A program made the position numbers and the translations under genes. From the NCBI GenBank assembly GCA_034766995.1, contig CM068315.1, forward strand, positions 15,539,010-15,603,009: 64,000 bases of DNA, in the 5' to 3' direction. The notes under the pieces were generated by a model. It made no database searches and was not told where the DNA came from. It saw nothing but the letters and a program-made list of their open reading frames with translations. The stretch is from Acanthacorydalis orientalis. Lineage: Eukaryota; Arthropoda; Insecta; Megaloptera; Corydalidae. This document shows, one piece after another, positions 46,330 to 57,299 of this stretch; positions within the stretch are counted from its first letter, which is position 1, and every line of letters begins with the position of its first letter.

Positions 46330-46455
46330 TGTTTTCATGAATTAATTTTTAAATCGCACTCCACACACTAGAATAGATTTTTTATCTCCGATTTTTTTTG
46401 TACCTATTGTTCTGAAGGTATTCATTAGTATCATCATCGAAATAAGGATAAAAAA
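46330..46455 (-). repeat. FB-1 fragment
   Basis: CATGAATTAATTTTTAAATC, GCACTCCACACACTAG, GTTCTGAAGGTATTCATTAG, CATCATCGAAATAAGG; the right outer arm is absent. Confidence 0.65.
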
Positions 46456-46576
46456 TTATCTAAATGGGTTCTGAATTACTATTGAATTGTTAAGGATTGT
46501 GAACAGAAAAAGCTCTAGTGATTAAAAGTATAGTCGAAAAAGAGCTGTAATTTTTTTTAAATAGATTTTTAATACA

Positions 46577-46874
46577 TTAAACGCCGCTACTCAATATCAT
46601 AGGAATTTTCGAAAAAGTTTAACATGGTTTGGTTGTAGGTCCCTTCTTATTAATCGGGCCTTAGAAAGAAAAAAAATAAAAATTTTGATTTTCCACAATG
46701 AGATGTTTTGTAGATGGAACAGTGGCGAGTAACGTTAGTATTATTAAAGAAAATTTCAAAAGTGAATAAAAACTAGTCTGTTATACTTTAAATTCATTTC
46801 TTGTATTAAATTCCATATCAAATGCCTTGATAGTTGATAAAATACTTCGGGTTGCAAGAAAAACGTTGCATTTT

Positions 46875-46950
<76 letters not shown>

Positions 46951-47103
46951 TCTGGCTCTTGCAAAATTTACATCTATTCCGTTTTTTCTCACTTTGGCAA
47001 AAATCTAAAAAAATGGTAATGTAGTTCTATTGTTATTGAATCAATATTGAATCTACTAAAAAAATCAAAATTAATGTTGCGTATACGCAACAGCGGCGCT
47101 TAA
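46577..47103. mobile_element. TTAA-flanked element, copy 2, with long (TA)n inside
   Basis: TTAA-ACGCCGCT at the left and TTAA-GCGCCGCT on the minus strand at the right (TTAA 47100-47103), followed by the perfect palindrome GTTGCGTATACGCAAC (47076-47091). Opposite orientation to copy 1; matching blocks include CATGGTTTGGTTGTAGGTCC and TCCGTTTTTTCTCACTTT. Confidence 0.8.
46875..46948. repeat. (CA)n(TA)n compound microsatellite
   Basis: About 8 CA then about 29 TA units, inside the TTAA element. Confidence 0.95.
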
Positions 47104-48660
47104 TAGTTTAAATGAGAATTAATTTCGGATTATTAATAATTTTCTGTATATATGGATCGAGGTAATACCTAGCTAAACTCAAAGTTAATATATGTAGAAA
47201 TTCATAAGGATTTTATGATAATGAGGTATTTAACTTTTTAACGATTGCAATTTTCTCTTCAGTCTTTTTTATTTCTTCATTTTGTTTTTTTTTTATGTTC
47301 AGGAAATAAACTAATATAAGATAGAATGAACCGATTTTATTTCTTTCAATTTTAAAACTCAGTTTCTTGAGTATAAAATAAATAATCTTAATGATTTTTC
47401 ACTTAAGATGTGTTGAAGTATTGGTTATAGAAATCATTGATCAATTGGATTTTAGATTGTTCTGTTTGGATGTTATTGTAGGATCCGTATCTGTTGGGAA
47501 AAAAGAAAGATTATTTTAATCATACTGATGTTAAAATAATTGTTTTAAACGAATATATTTTTCGTTATGATATTTACAGATTCACTCAGACGTTGTCACT
47601 TGAAATGATTCGAGTGATCGTTCAAAATGTCGATGTACTTCTATTTATTTTTACAACAGCGCGCTGTTTTCGAAAGCCAATTAATTTAAAAGTGATTAAA
47701 CGCCAACATGAGGTCGTAAGAAAATCTCGTCGACATGCTCCGGTCTGTGCAACGTTCAACGTTATTGATTACAAAATCAAAAAGTCTATTCTTGTTATTA
47801 ATGGAATGAAAATTTATTCTCGAGCGAGTGAATAAATCAAAAAAAATGCGACGTTAATATATGTAAATAAACAAAACGAACGAATAAAAAAAATCATGTA
47901 CAAAATATGATATTCTTTTCTATTTATCACGATTCTGTTCGAGGAAACAAATATCCAGCGCATTTTCAACAAAATATTTCAATGAACATTCTTGTACAGC
48001 AACGCTTATATCACTGTCGCGTTTATAAAAAATCATTGTGAGCAACACACTTTTCATTTCCACCTACAAGTGTTATTCGAGTAGCTTACATCGATTTCGA
48101 GAAGTCGAAAAAAATGCAGCCGAGCATAGAACGGCGAGACAACAGGTTAACTAGCCGCGCGAAATAGTTGGGCGCGAGAGGTTTTTGACAAATAGTGGAC
48201 ATAAAAAATCAGACGTGAACATATGAGAAGCAAATATCGCGTGACATAACAACTTCCTGGGTTCAGCTCGGGTTTAAGGTTTTAATTTACGTTTCGCTTA
48301 TAAGGTAACGGTACGCGCGACCGGAGACCAGAGGTGGCCGACCATTTTGGGCAGACCTGCGGCGGGCGTGGGCGGGCGTCATACTGCGACGGTGGACATG
48401 TAGCTATTGTTGCCGTAATAAGTTAAACAATTAAAGAACAATATCGGACATATCGTACAAGTGTATCGTAAATACGTCTCGCTATTGCTCCTTTGACGTC
48501 TTAGTCATACGGAAAAGAATGTTAGACGCGTTTCGTAACCGACTTGTCGGATCTTGCGATTTGGAACGATCTAGAAACAGACATCTCCTGTCAGTCCGTC
48601 CTTGTACTAAAGAATTATTTCCACTACGGACGAAGATTTAAAACACAAGACATGAATCTG
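47104..48660. other. longest repeat-free island on this side of the window
   Basis: 47104-47440 is AT-rich. 47480-47850 contains a 113-codon open frame (47494-47835) with a basic, Val/Ile-rich product I do not recognise. 48060-48620 is GC-richer (GGGCGGGCGTGGGCGGGCGT near 48361, CGCGCGACCGGAG) without long frames. Candidate regulatory or CpG-containing DNA. Confidence 0.35.
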
Positions 48661-49906
48661 TTATGATGGTGCAAAAATAATTACAGTTTTTACTTATCGA
48701 GTATAAAGACGCCTATATCAGTTAAAAAATATATTTATGTATCAAAATAAAGACTATTGGCTTGCACATATGTCTCCCAACCGGAAACAATTTTGTTTAT
48801 TCCTACAAGATAGAATTTTGCAGTCTTGAAATAAATGAATTCATCGAAAGCGCTTTGAGTCGATGCTTGAAAATTACTTAAATGTTTTAAGAAATGATAA
48901 TCTGTCAGAGACAGGTCCGGAGAATAAAGTGGGTGAGGTAAGGTTTCATAACCCAGATTATTTAATTTTTTAAAGTCATTTGTGAGACGTGTGATTGGAT
49001 GTTGGAGTTTGCCGTGAAGAAGAATTGGTTCTCTTCGATTGACTAATGCTGACCATGAACGATGCAACTTCTCATACAATTATCAATTTCCTGACACTAT
49101 TTTTTGGCGTTTTGTTTCATCAGGATTTAAGAAGTTGTAGTCATGCCACTTGGCGACCATCAAATAGTGATTATAATCTTTTTTTCATTAAACTTCGGTT
49201 AGGAAATTGATTTGATGCTTCTCCTCCGTCTAACTATTGTGATGAACATTTCCGATTATTGCAGAGAATCCACTTTTCATGACATGTGACAATACGATCA
49301 AGAAAGGGATCATTTTTGTTACGCAAAAGAAGCGCAGAGCAGACTTCATATCGCCAAATTGCTTGATTTTCGTTTAGTTCATACGGTACTTTTTTATCCA
49401 GCTTGTTTGTTTTTCCAATTAAGTTCAAATGTCGAACAATTATTGAATGATCAACATTGAGTTTTTCTACCACTTCTCAAATTGTTTTACGTGGGTCCGC
49501 TACAATAATGTTTCTTAAATCATTATTGTCTGTAGCTGAATGATGTGCACGATCCTTATCATCAATGCTTTCGTTTCCATTACGAAATATTTTGAACCTG
49601 TGTCGAGCTGTATGTTCACTAATTGACTCTTCGCACAAAACAAATTTGATATTTCGAGCAGTTTCTGTTGCTTTACGTCCCAACTTACAAAATCGTGTGA
49701 ATTTGCTTTTTTCCATAATTAATTTAAGAGGTTATATCCAACAATGCTCAAGAATTAAAATAATATGCATAAGTTGAAATCAGTAATGCTAATTTCATTG
49801 TTTACAATAACGTATCACATGACTATAACAAAAGATAACGGTAACTAGAAAAATCAGCGCCAAACTTAAAATAATAAGAACCGCAATTATTTTTGCACCG
49901 ACCTAA
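48661..49906 (-). mobile_element. full-length mariner with cecropia/Hsmar1-type ends
   Basis: About 1.25 kb. The left end TTATGATGGTGCAAAAATAA and the right end on the minus strand TTAGGTCGGTGCAAAAATAA are inverted copies; the TTAGGT(T/C)GGTGCAAAA(A/G)TAA form is the classic end of cecropia-subfamily mariners. Confidence 0.93.
48735..49716 (-). pseudogene. mariner transposase, all three catalytic blocks visible, two mutated
   Basis: Start at 49716: MEKSKFTRFCKLGRKATETA, then a readable DNA-binding half to ADPRKTI and a stop. A frame continues VEKLNVDHSIIVRHLNLIGK, VPYELNENQAIWRYEVCSAL, DPFLDRIVTCHEKWIL (first catalytic Asp to His). After decayed sequence: LVNRREPILLHGKLQHP (second Asp to Gly), YETLPHPLYSPDLSLTDYHF (third Asp kept), FYLVGINKIVSGWETYV and a stop near 48735. 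Length and order match the family; the enzyme is dead. Confidence 0.93.
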
Positions 49907-49969
49907 TATAAACAGTGGACAGATATGTGTAATTAAGACAAACAAAACTTAAAACGAACAAATTAATGA

Positions 49970-50160
49970 ATTTAGCCACATTGTCAGAACTGTACTGTAT
50001 AAAAACAAATTTTCAATATTCTACAAATTATTATGTCATCTTTTACAAGTGAGTTCTGTTTTCATCCAGCAAACCTAAAACATTTTTTTTATCAAGAAAG
50101 CTTAATATATTGTTATTAATCATTTATGATCGTTGCTAATGCGGATTTCAACGGCGATGC
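49970..50160. repeat. FB-1 pieces, rearranged
   Basis: A right terminus (TGAATTTAGCCACATTGTCA, GAACTGTACTG) precedes a left-type arm (TTCATCCAGCAAACC, ATCATTTATGATCGTTGC, GCGGATTTCAACGGCGATGC): two abutting truncated copies. Confidence 0.75.
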
Positions 50161-50169
50161 AATCAAATT

Positions 50170-50224
50170 GAATCTTCTTTCTCTCTCTCTGCTTCTGTAT
50201 ATACATACATACATACATATATAT

Positions 50225-50276
<52 letters not shown>
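50170..50276. repeat. compound microsatellite (TC)n-(CATA)n-(TA)n
   Basis: (TC)n at 50177-50190, CATA units about 50203-50234, then about 20 TA units. Confidence 0.95.
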
Positions 50277-50280
<4 letters not shown>

Positions 50281-50502
50281 GCATATATCAGAATTTCTTC
50301 TATATAAATACCTTTCTTTTACGCATCTCCAACAGCTCACTTTTCCTATCTGATTATTTTTCATGTTGCTCTTGCAGTAATTTACTAAGGTACATATACA
50401 TGACTAACTGTTGTTGTGATCCTATGAACCTTTGAAAAGTCTTGTAGATGTTGCTTGTGGTTATTGTAAAGAATTTTTAAAACACTGAGATACATACTCT
50501 TT

Positions 50503-50658
50503 TTAACTCTTTAAACCCGAAAGACCGAAATTTCGGTCTTTGAGTGAGGGACTGAAATCCAGAAAAACCAATATTTCGGTCCGACCCTTGTAACATCACA
50601 ACCTAAAAGACCGCTTTTAAGAAAAATAATTCTATGAGTCTAGGGTTCAAAAAGTTAA
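50503..50658. mobile_element. 156-bp TTAA MITE with internal perfect palindrome
   Basis: TTAA at 50503-50506 and 50655-50658. Ends CTCTTTAAACCC and, on the minus strand, CTTTTTGAACCC. A 22-bp perfect palindrome centred on GACCGAAATTTCGGTC spans 50520-50541, and ATTTCGGTCC recurs near 50572. piggyBac-like by target and ends. Confidence 0.75.
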
Positions 50659-50734
50659 AGGTATTAAATATAGTTTATGATAACACCTCCTCATAAATCG
50701 AGTAGAATTCTGTTATGTATAGTACTTTATAGTA

Positions 50735-50739
<5 letters not shown>

Positions 50740-50796
<57 letters not shown>
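50740..50796. repeat. (TA)n microsatellite
   Basis: About 28 units, abutting the FB-1 turn sequence. Confidence 0.95.
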
Positions 50797-50798
<2 letters not shown>

Positions 50799-50955
50799 GT
50801 ATCTTGGCGCTCTGAATATGATATTATCTCCAATATAATCCTTGTCACTAACATTAAAAAATGATTAATAACGATTTATCGAAGATTTTTGATCAGAAAG
50901 AAAATTGTGGTTTATGGGGTGAAAAAGAATTCAGTGTCAAAATTGTATTGTGAAA
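50797..50955 (+). repeat. FB-1 right half
   Basis: TGTATCTTGGCGCTCTGAAT (turn), ATGATTAATAACGATTTATC, GATTTTTGATCAGAAAG, GTGGTTTATGGGGTGAAAAA, AGTGTCAAAATTGTATTGTG. Confidence 0.9.
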
Positions 50956-51487
50956 AAAGTTACTTTTCTTAATTTACACAAACAATAAAAGAACACTTCA
51001 GTTTTTTAATGCACAAAACAAAATGATAAATTTTATATAGTATTTATTGAAGACATCTAGTTTACATATTGTAAATAGTTTAAAATTATCATTTTATACT
51101 TTTATAACTGTAATATTGTTGATAAGTTATTCTGCTGGCCTTTTTCCTTTTGGATTATTTAAATATGTGTATTCCATTAGTTTCTTCACGTGTGCAACCT
51201 ACAGAAGAGGTTAGATACTTTGTCTTAGAGGAGAATTTTCGATATTATAATGGCTATAGCGATCCCATAGCTAGTCCATCATTTTCTAACATCTACCTGA
51301 AGATGAATCACTTGTTGAAAGTGAGAGTATATCACAAACACTTTGATGATCTAAAAGGATTATGTTCATCAGGATAGCAAAAACGATTTACTTACTGTTT
51401 ATATTTTAAATTGTTTTAAAAACAGAAAGTAAAACATTAAAATATAATACTCTGATGTTTTTCTTTTTTTTTGGATCAGATAACATG
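50956..51487. other. AT-rich, with weak foldback-2 traces
   Basis: CATTAGTTTCTTCACGTGTG (51177) and CATCTACCTGAAGATGAATC (51290) resemble arms of foldback family 2. The 75-codon frame 51150-51377 is not recognised. Confidence 0.35.
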
Positions 51488-51626
51488 TCTGTTTTCCACT
51501 ACTACTTTCGGCACGTTTGCTATCCTTAGGCGTGAGGAGTGAGGTAGATTTTAGAGATTGTTTCTAAAATCTACTTAAAATGAGATACGTGTCGAAACTA
51601 AAAGTGAAGAACAGACACTTAGATTG
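51488..51626. repeat. foldback family 2, best copy
   Basis: TCTGTTTTCCACTACTACTT...CACGT mirrors ACGTGTCGAAACTAAAAGTG...AACAGA. The centre is a hairpin of TAGATTTTAGA and TCTAAAATCTA with loop GATTGTT. Confidence 0.85.
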
Positions 51627-51894
51627 TCACAAAGGACGAAGAGCGCCAGGACAACGTATTAACGGAATCACAGGTATATAAATATACAATTATAGTAAAA
51701 ATATATATTTGAGAACTGATACAAAAAGAATTTGAAATAATTATATTTTATGTAGGTATATACTAACAGAAAAGCTGTGAGAAATATATGGAATCGTCTC
51801 AGGAAAATTTTTTTTGAAGGGGAGGTTATGTAATAAGCATTATATCGTTATTCTTTGAAGTAAAAGCTAATGGTTAGAATTGATCAGATTTTCT

Positions 51895-52235
51895 ATTACA
51901 CTATATAGTTCGTACGCTGTGGATAAATTAACTTTCAGAAAAAAAATCTTGCCCCATAAAAGTAACAAAAAACATTTCTGATCAAAAATGTTCGGTAAAT
52001 CATCTTTCGTCATTGTTTCTTGTGTCTATTTATGTAGCAATTCCATCATCTTCAAACATTCAAGGTACAGAAAAATCTCATTCAAGGCATAAAAAGAGTT
52101 TTCTGTATCTTGGTATTCAGAAGATGATCGAATCGCCATCGAACTCAGCATAATCAAAGAGTAATATCGATTTATTGGTCATTTGTGATTGACTGGAAAC
52201 ATTTTTGGGGGTTTGTGAATTGAAAAAATAATTCA
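51895..52235. repeat. FB-1 foldback, longest and most complete copy
   Basis: CGCTGTGGATAAATTAACTT; TTCTGATCAAAAATGTTC; CAATTCCATCATCTTCAAAC; ACAGAAAAATCTC; GTTTTCTGTATCTTGGTATT; CAGAAGATGATCGAATCGCC; GGGGGTTTGTGAATTGAAAA; AATTCATTTATGA. Full palindrome with a ~25-bp spacer at the centre. Confidence 0.92.
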
Positions 52236-53564
52236 TTTATGATAGAATACGTCTCCCATACTCTGTACAGAGTTGTATACGTGTGAATTTTGAACATTCA
52301 TATGATACTTCTGTAATATATACGTGTATGCTTTTTATTATTGATAAAATGACGTAGGGGTACGTGACACCTCTGTATAATTGACTCTTTTAATTACTGA
52401 ACACGACTGATAACGATGTGACTGCGTTGCTGGCGCTTATGTGTACAAGAAGATAATTGTGTTAAAAACAACAGCATAAATCGGCAGCGGCGATACGATT
52501 TATGTAGCAATTCTCCGCGACGTTTTGTCATGTATTATCGTTTACTGTTTGGTGTACCTGCTATCATAACACTAGAAAATTATTAAACGAATAAATCCGA
52601 CTACCGTGTCCCGGTGCAACACCTTCCGCCGAGCTAGCAGCGCCTACCTCTACCTACGCACGCGCGCATTACTGTTACATAAATTCAATTATACAAGCCA
52701 TCGGTGCAATGCAATAATTCGTCGCGGTGTAACGTTAATTGTGCTCTTTGTACGTGGAATCATAACCGTGCGTCAGGGTACGCTTTAGCTCGTGACATTT
52801 ATTTACACATATACATGTCCGAACGAATCGCGTACCTGCTGATCATTTTAGAAGATAGCTCGGCGCTGTTTACTTATTTATGAATAGAGTGGTGGTATCT
52901 CTTAACCGAATGGCTGGCGAACGAACAACAATCGCGAAATTTAATTATCGCCTTGTATTTATTGTTTGTTGTAACTTGTACGGACGTGCAGTGTTTGTGA
53001 CTGCATCAACGGCGAGTTATACATTCCATAAACTGTGAAAATAAAACTGGTCTCGCCGTTTTATTTCTAATGGGATTAAATGACGACTTGGTGAAACATG
53101 AATGTTGGAATATTAGAACGTTGAAGTTGTACACTGAAATAGTCATATGAATGTTGATCTGAATAAAATTCAAATAACAGTAAATGAAAAACAGTTATAA
53201 AAATAAAATAATTATATCTCGCAAACGAACGAACATCCCGAACACCACATTTATTCTTTTATCAAAATGTATAAGAATTAATTTTGATATACTAATGTGT
53301 ATTTCGTTACCTATTCCATTATATTTAAAATATAACCAAAGAAAGCCATGTAAAATTGTTTTTTATTATTTTTATGTTTTGTTATTCTTTGTATGATCTC
53401 TAAACAAACCAAAGATCTGTCGATTTTTCAATAATGGCTAATTTTTATTGTGGTTCGGTGATAATACCTTAAATATCACCGCACTATTAACCCTAAATAT
53501 GCATCTAATTTTTACTGAAAAAATACACAGATATGAGTCGAAGCTACAACAGTTATAAATTATG
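52236..53564. other. repeat-free, GC-richer island
   Basis: 52380-53110 is the broadest such island (GGTGCAACACCTTCCGCCGA, CGCACGCGCGC, CGTCGCGG). It mixes CG runs with AATTTAATTAT-type cores and has no long frame beyond a 60-codon one (52606-52788). Candidate conserved non-coding DNA. Confidence 0.35.
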
Positions 53565-53880
53565 CTTGACTTGCTGCCCCATCCAGCCTATCTTCAGAAT
53601 TAGCCCCTTTAGATTTCCGTCTGTTTCCAATACACAAACAAAATTCTTGGTGGTAGGCGATTTTCGTCAGATGAAAAGTTGATAGCAACAGTGAATCACT
53701 ATTTTAAAGACTTCCAAGAAAATGATTTCCGGGACCGCATAAATGCACGCGAGCATCACCGGATGAAGTGCATTGAAGTTCAGGGGAACTATATTGAGAA
53801 TTAAAGTAATTTAAAAACACAAGTTATATTCTTTCATACTTAAGTCTTGAACTTTTCAAACTACCCTTGTATTATTGGTC
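53565..53880 (+). pseudogene. mariner transposase C-terminus, same family as 1-165
   Basis: Pieces: LPHPAYLQN (SPD block with Asp to Asn), APLDFRLFPIHK in the next frame (third catalytic Asp present), KFLGG, RRFSSDEKLIATVNHYFKDF, QENDFRDRINAREHHRMKCI, EVQGNYIEN and a stop. The UTR that follows is nearly identical to that at 75-115. Confidence 0.85.
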
Positions 53881-54385
53881 TTTAATGTGAAGAGAATGGA
53901 GGAAAGCCATATAACAAAATCTCTCTCTAGATTTATTTTTATGCCACAATAACAAGTTTCTTTCAACCGTTGAAGGTGGTTATATAGAAATGTGATTTCA
54001 AAAAATTGGATTATTCACTTTATTATCATGAATGGTTATTGTTTATTCTTAAAAATTGAAAAATAAAAAGTGGAATTCAAGTTTCGTGGACAAACATTTA
54101 AGAGCGATAAATAAGAGGGTTTGGAAGTATTAATTGATTTTCAAGGCACAAGTTCTGAATATTCTCTCAAAGGCGCACACAGATGTAAATTAAACGCTGT
54201 GAAAACATGTTGATATGCAGGGTGATTTATTTTACATAAAGTGAATATTTTATTTTCTCATCACTCCATAAACTTTTGAACCTTACTACATTTGTAGAAA
54301 ACGGTTGACCGTGCTGATTGCAATAAATAATTCTGTACTGACTGGAAGAATTAGTCATAAAGTGAAATACAGTACAATAAAACAA

Positions 54386-54388
<3 letters not shown>
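53881..54388. other. no gene seen
   Basis: Start includes the mariner end (to about 53880); the rest is featureless. Confidence 0.4.

Positions 54389-54441
<53 letters not shown>
54389..54441. repeat. (TA)n microsatellite
   Basis: About 26 units. Confidence 0.95.
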
Positions 54442-54443
<2 letters not shown>

Positions 54444-55569
54444 GTGACTTTTGAAACATAACAATGTTTATGTTTCAACATTTTTTCGTGAATAATAAAC
54501 GTTGAATGCTATACGACGTTTGACTCGAGTTATTCATTCGCATTATGATAAAAACAATTCCGTCGTATATCATAAAATACACTCCCGGTTAATGTACAAC
54601 CATAACCACCCACACATTACTGTTGCCATAAGTGCGATACACTTGAAGGTAGGATCAAATCGGCCCGTCTAAATCGTTGTTGTTTACAGCTTGCGCTTTA
54701 TTAAAGACTTGCGAGCGAGTAGGACAGAGGCGCCATTGTCCGATACGCGCGTTGTTTTTTTTCAGAATAGCGAAAAAAATACACTCTCGCCCTGCTTTAA
54801 TATTTAGTTCGGATAATAGGAATTTACGTTGACGCAAATGGATCGATTGTTGTAACTCCTGCTTATTCTCAACGCCACGAATTCATTGCAGACTGTACTG
54901 CTCGCGTTTCTTTTTTTTTTATGAGATTTCTGGCAATAACGGTCGTATTTCTCCGCCAAATATTTTAACAATATCGAGCATTTTGTGTGTGTATCTTCAT
55001 GTTATGATATTATATATGTCCGCGTACAAAATGTAAAGAAAAGTTATATGTTTTAAAATAAATTCATTTGAAACATATTAAGCAATAATGAATATAGAAT
55101 AATTTATGTTAGTAAAATATAAATGTTTTTATATATGTATGGAATAACAATATTTGTCTAAGGAAAGACATTTCATTAAAAGAGTCTGTACGTTATTTAA
55201 TATATGAATTAATTCAGTATGTATTTATAAGTAATAAAGTAATATTGGATAGAATACTTTATTTTTTAATGTATTATGTATTTTACTGAGTCATACGTTT
55301 GTAGATTTTCCGATATCTATTTTTAGTTACATTTAATTCAGGAAAGAAGCTATTTTTATTTGAAACATGTAATTTCTGTCGTTCAGTTCGATCTTTATCC
55401 ATCTACTAACTGGTTCTTTAATTTAGTGTTTGATGCAAAATAACCACTTATATGATTTTCGTTGACTGATTTTGAGGTAAAATTTTCCCCTTAGAGTATG
55501 TTGAAGAGAACTGAATAAATGATAATCGGATAAAGTAATCTTTAAACTGTACAAAGGATGCAGTAAGAT
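54442..55569. other. non-repetitive island, then AT-rich DNA
   Basis: 54500-54960 has CG dinucleotides and GGCGCCATTGTCCGATACGC (54730); 54980-55569 is plain AT-rich. Confidence 0.35.
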
Positions 55570-56285
55570 TTTTCAATAATTAGTTTGCGCTGGATTGCTG
55601 TTGCTGTATGCGATTTGGCGTTGTCATAATGCAGTATTACTCTTTTACGACTGATAAAATATCTGCGCTTTCTCTTAATATTTTTCATTTAATCTTTCCA
55701 GTTAATGATAGTAAAGCTGTGAATCAACAGTTTGGTTTAAAATTTAATCATCTTATATTCTTTACATCTCTATCTTACCAGATACAAACATATTTTTTAA
55801 ATTAAAGTCTAGCTATCTAGCTATTTCACATCGGGTTCTAGTTGTCTTAGCTGTCGATGCGCCACTAAGCTCCAAGTATCTGTCTATTTGGATTTTACCA
55901 CTACTTTTTCCTCTCGCAACTACTTTCTCTCTTAATTATAGAGAATACACGTTTCGTATCCGATCACTTCTGTCAAAGAAAAGTATTACATTTTGATGGT
56001 TTAAGAAATTAACGTAGGTCAGAACTGACAGATTTTTTCCTGATAAAAGATGACTTACTTAAATGTCGTACTTGTTGACTTTTTTGATTTTTATAGGTGT
56101 CGGCCCACTGTTGATTATGAGATCCCATTTTTTTGCTCACTCACGTGTTGTAATTCTTGGATCAACATCCATTATGGCGATGAGATCATCTTTTGAGTAT
56201 TCTAAAAGTCTTGTCTGATCGTGGTTTGTCTTCAAGGCTGACATGTCCTAAATGATTTTTTTAACCAACTTGGACACGTTCTAAC
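55570..56285 (-). pseudogene. mariner transposase remnant, heavily decayed
   Basis: On the minus strand: GHVSLEDKPRSDKT and DDLIAIMDVDPRITTRE (end of the DNA-binding half, 56120-56285), a degraded middle, then RVILHYDNAKSHTATAIQRK (block with the second catalytic Asp, about 55580-55645). A copy of the ~60-bp dispersed motif (55825-55890) lies between them. Confidence 0.75.
55825..55890 (+). repeat. ~60-bp dispersed motif, copy 4, inside a mariner remnant
   Basis: CGGGTTCTAGTTGTCTTAGC, TGTCGATGCGCCACTAAGCT, CCAAGTATCTGTCT. Confidence 0.5.
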
Positions 56286-56499
56286 AAATAAACACTCTTT
56301 ACCGTGTACATTTTGAATATTTTTTTTTATCTATAATTGCACTGTTGTTTTTTAAATTGGTAAAAAGTAGGTGGAAAGGTTTTATTTGAAATAAATTGAT
56401 GCTAAAACAGTACTGGGAAAAATATAAGAACTTATGACTACCAATAGTTAACCTATTAATCCCTATTACAGTTTAATTCATTCAATATTTTTTGTTATT

Positions 56500-56790
56500 G
56501 TGGATAAATTCACTTTCACAATGAGCTTTCACTCATTCCAATCATTTTTTTGAATCAAAAAATTTGTTTTTTGTTTATACGCATTGTGATAAAAATGTAA
56601 TCGTTTCTTTATCGCCTGGAAAATAATAGCATTGCCATTTAAATTCGTATAAGAAACAATCAAAATGATTACTAAGAATTTATACAACATTTTTTATCAG
56701 GATTTTTGTGTAGTTCTTAACGTGAGTCAGAAATTCATGTATGGAAGTGAAATTAGCCACAGTGTAAAAAATATCGTGTGATCTTTTTGA
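56500..56790. repeat. FB-1 foldback, full-length
   Basis: TTGTGGATAAATTCACTTTC, CGCATTGTGATAAAAATGTA on the left; AATAGCATTGCCATTTAAAT, AAACAATCAAAATGATTAC, GGAAGTGAAATTAGCCACAG on the right. Confidence 0.88.
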
Positions 56791-57299
56791 AAATTTTGAC
56801 TTCAAATATATTTTTTAAAAAATATTTCTAGAATATAAAAGTGAATTGTTATATAATTTTATTTCAAATATTTTTAATAAGAAATGTATGTACGGAAATA
56901 TGATAATGCTGGTTATAATAATGAAACAAAAATTGACCTCAAGGACAATAAATATAATTTAAAATTCAGGTACATAGGAACGAAATAAATTACAAATATG
57001 ATAACGGTTGAAAAAATATCTTAGACATTTTTTTTCAAATGTTCACATTTTATATGATAAAAATTGATCTCTCAAATTATTACATCTAGAAATCGTTTTT
57101 AGATAAATAACAGTTCTTTCTTCATAAGTAGTCATCTTATACTAAAACCTGTTGATTGTAACTACGACTGTGTCTAATAAAATTATTTTGTGGTTATTTT
57201 TTACTTACATTTTTTAAAAATATTTTAAAGCTATTTCGTGGAAACGTTGTAAATAATTTCAAATTCTTTAAGATGTAAAAAGAAACTAATAAAAATCAA
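56791..57299. other. AT-rich DNA, nothing recognised
   Basis: No repeat or gene found. Confidence 0.4.
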
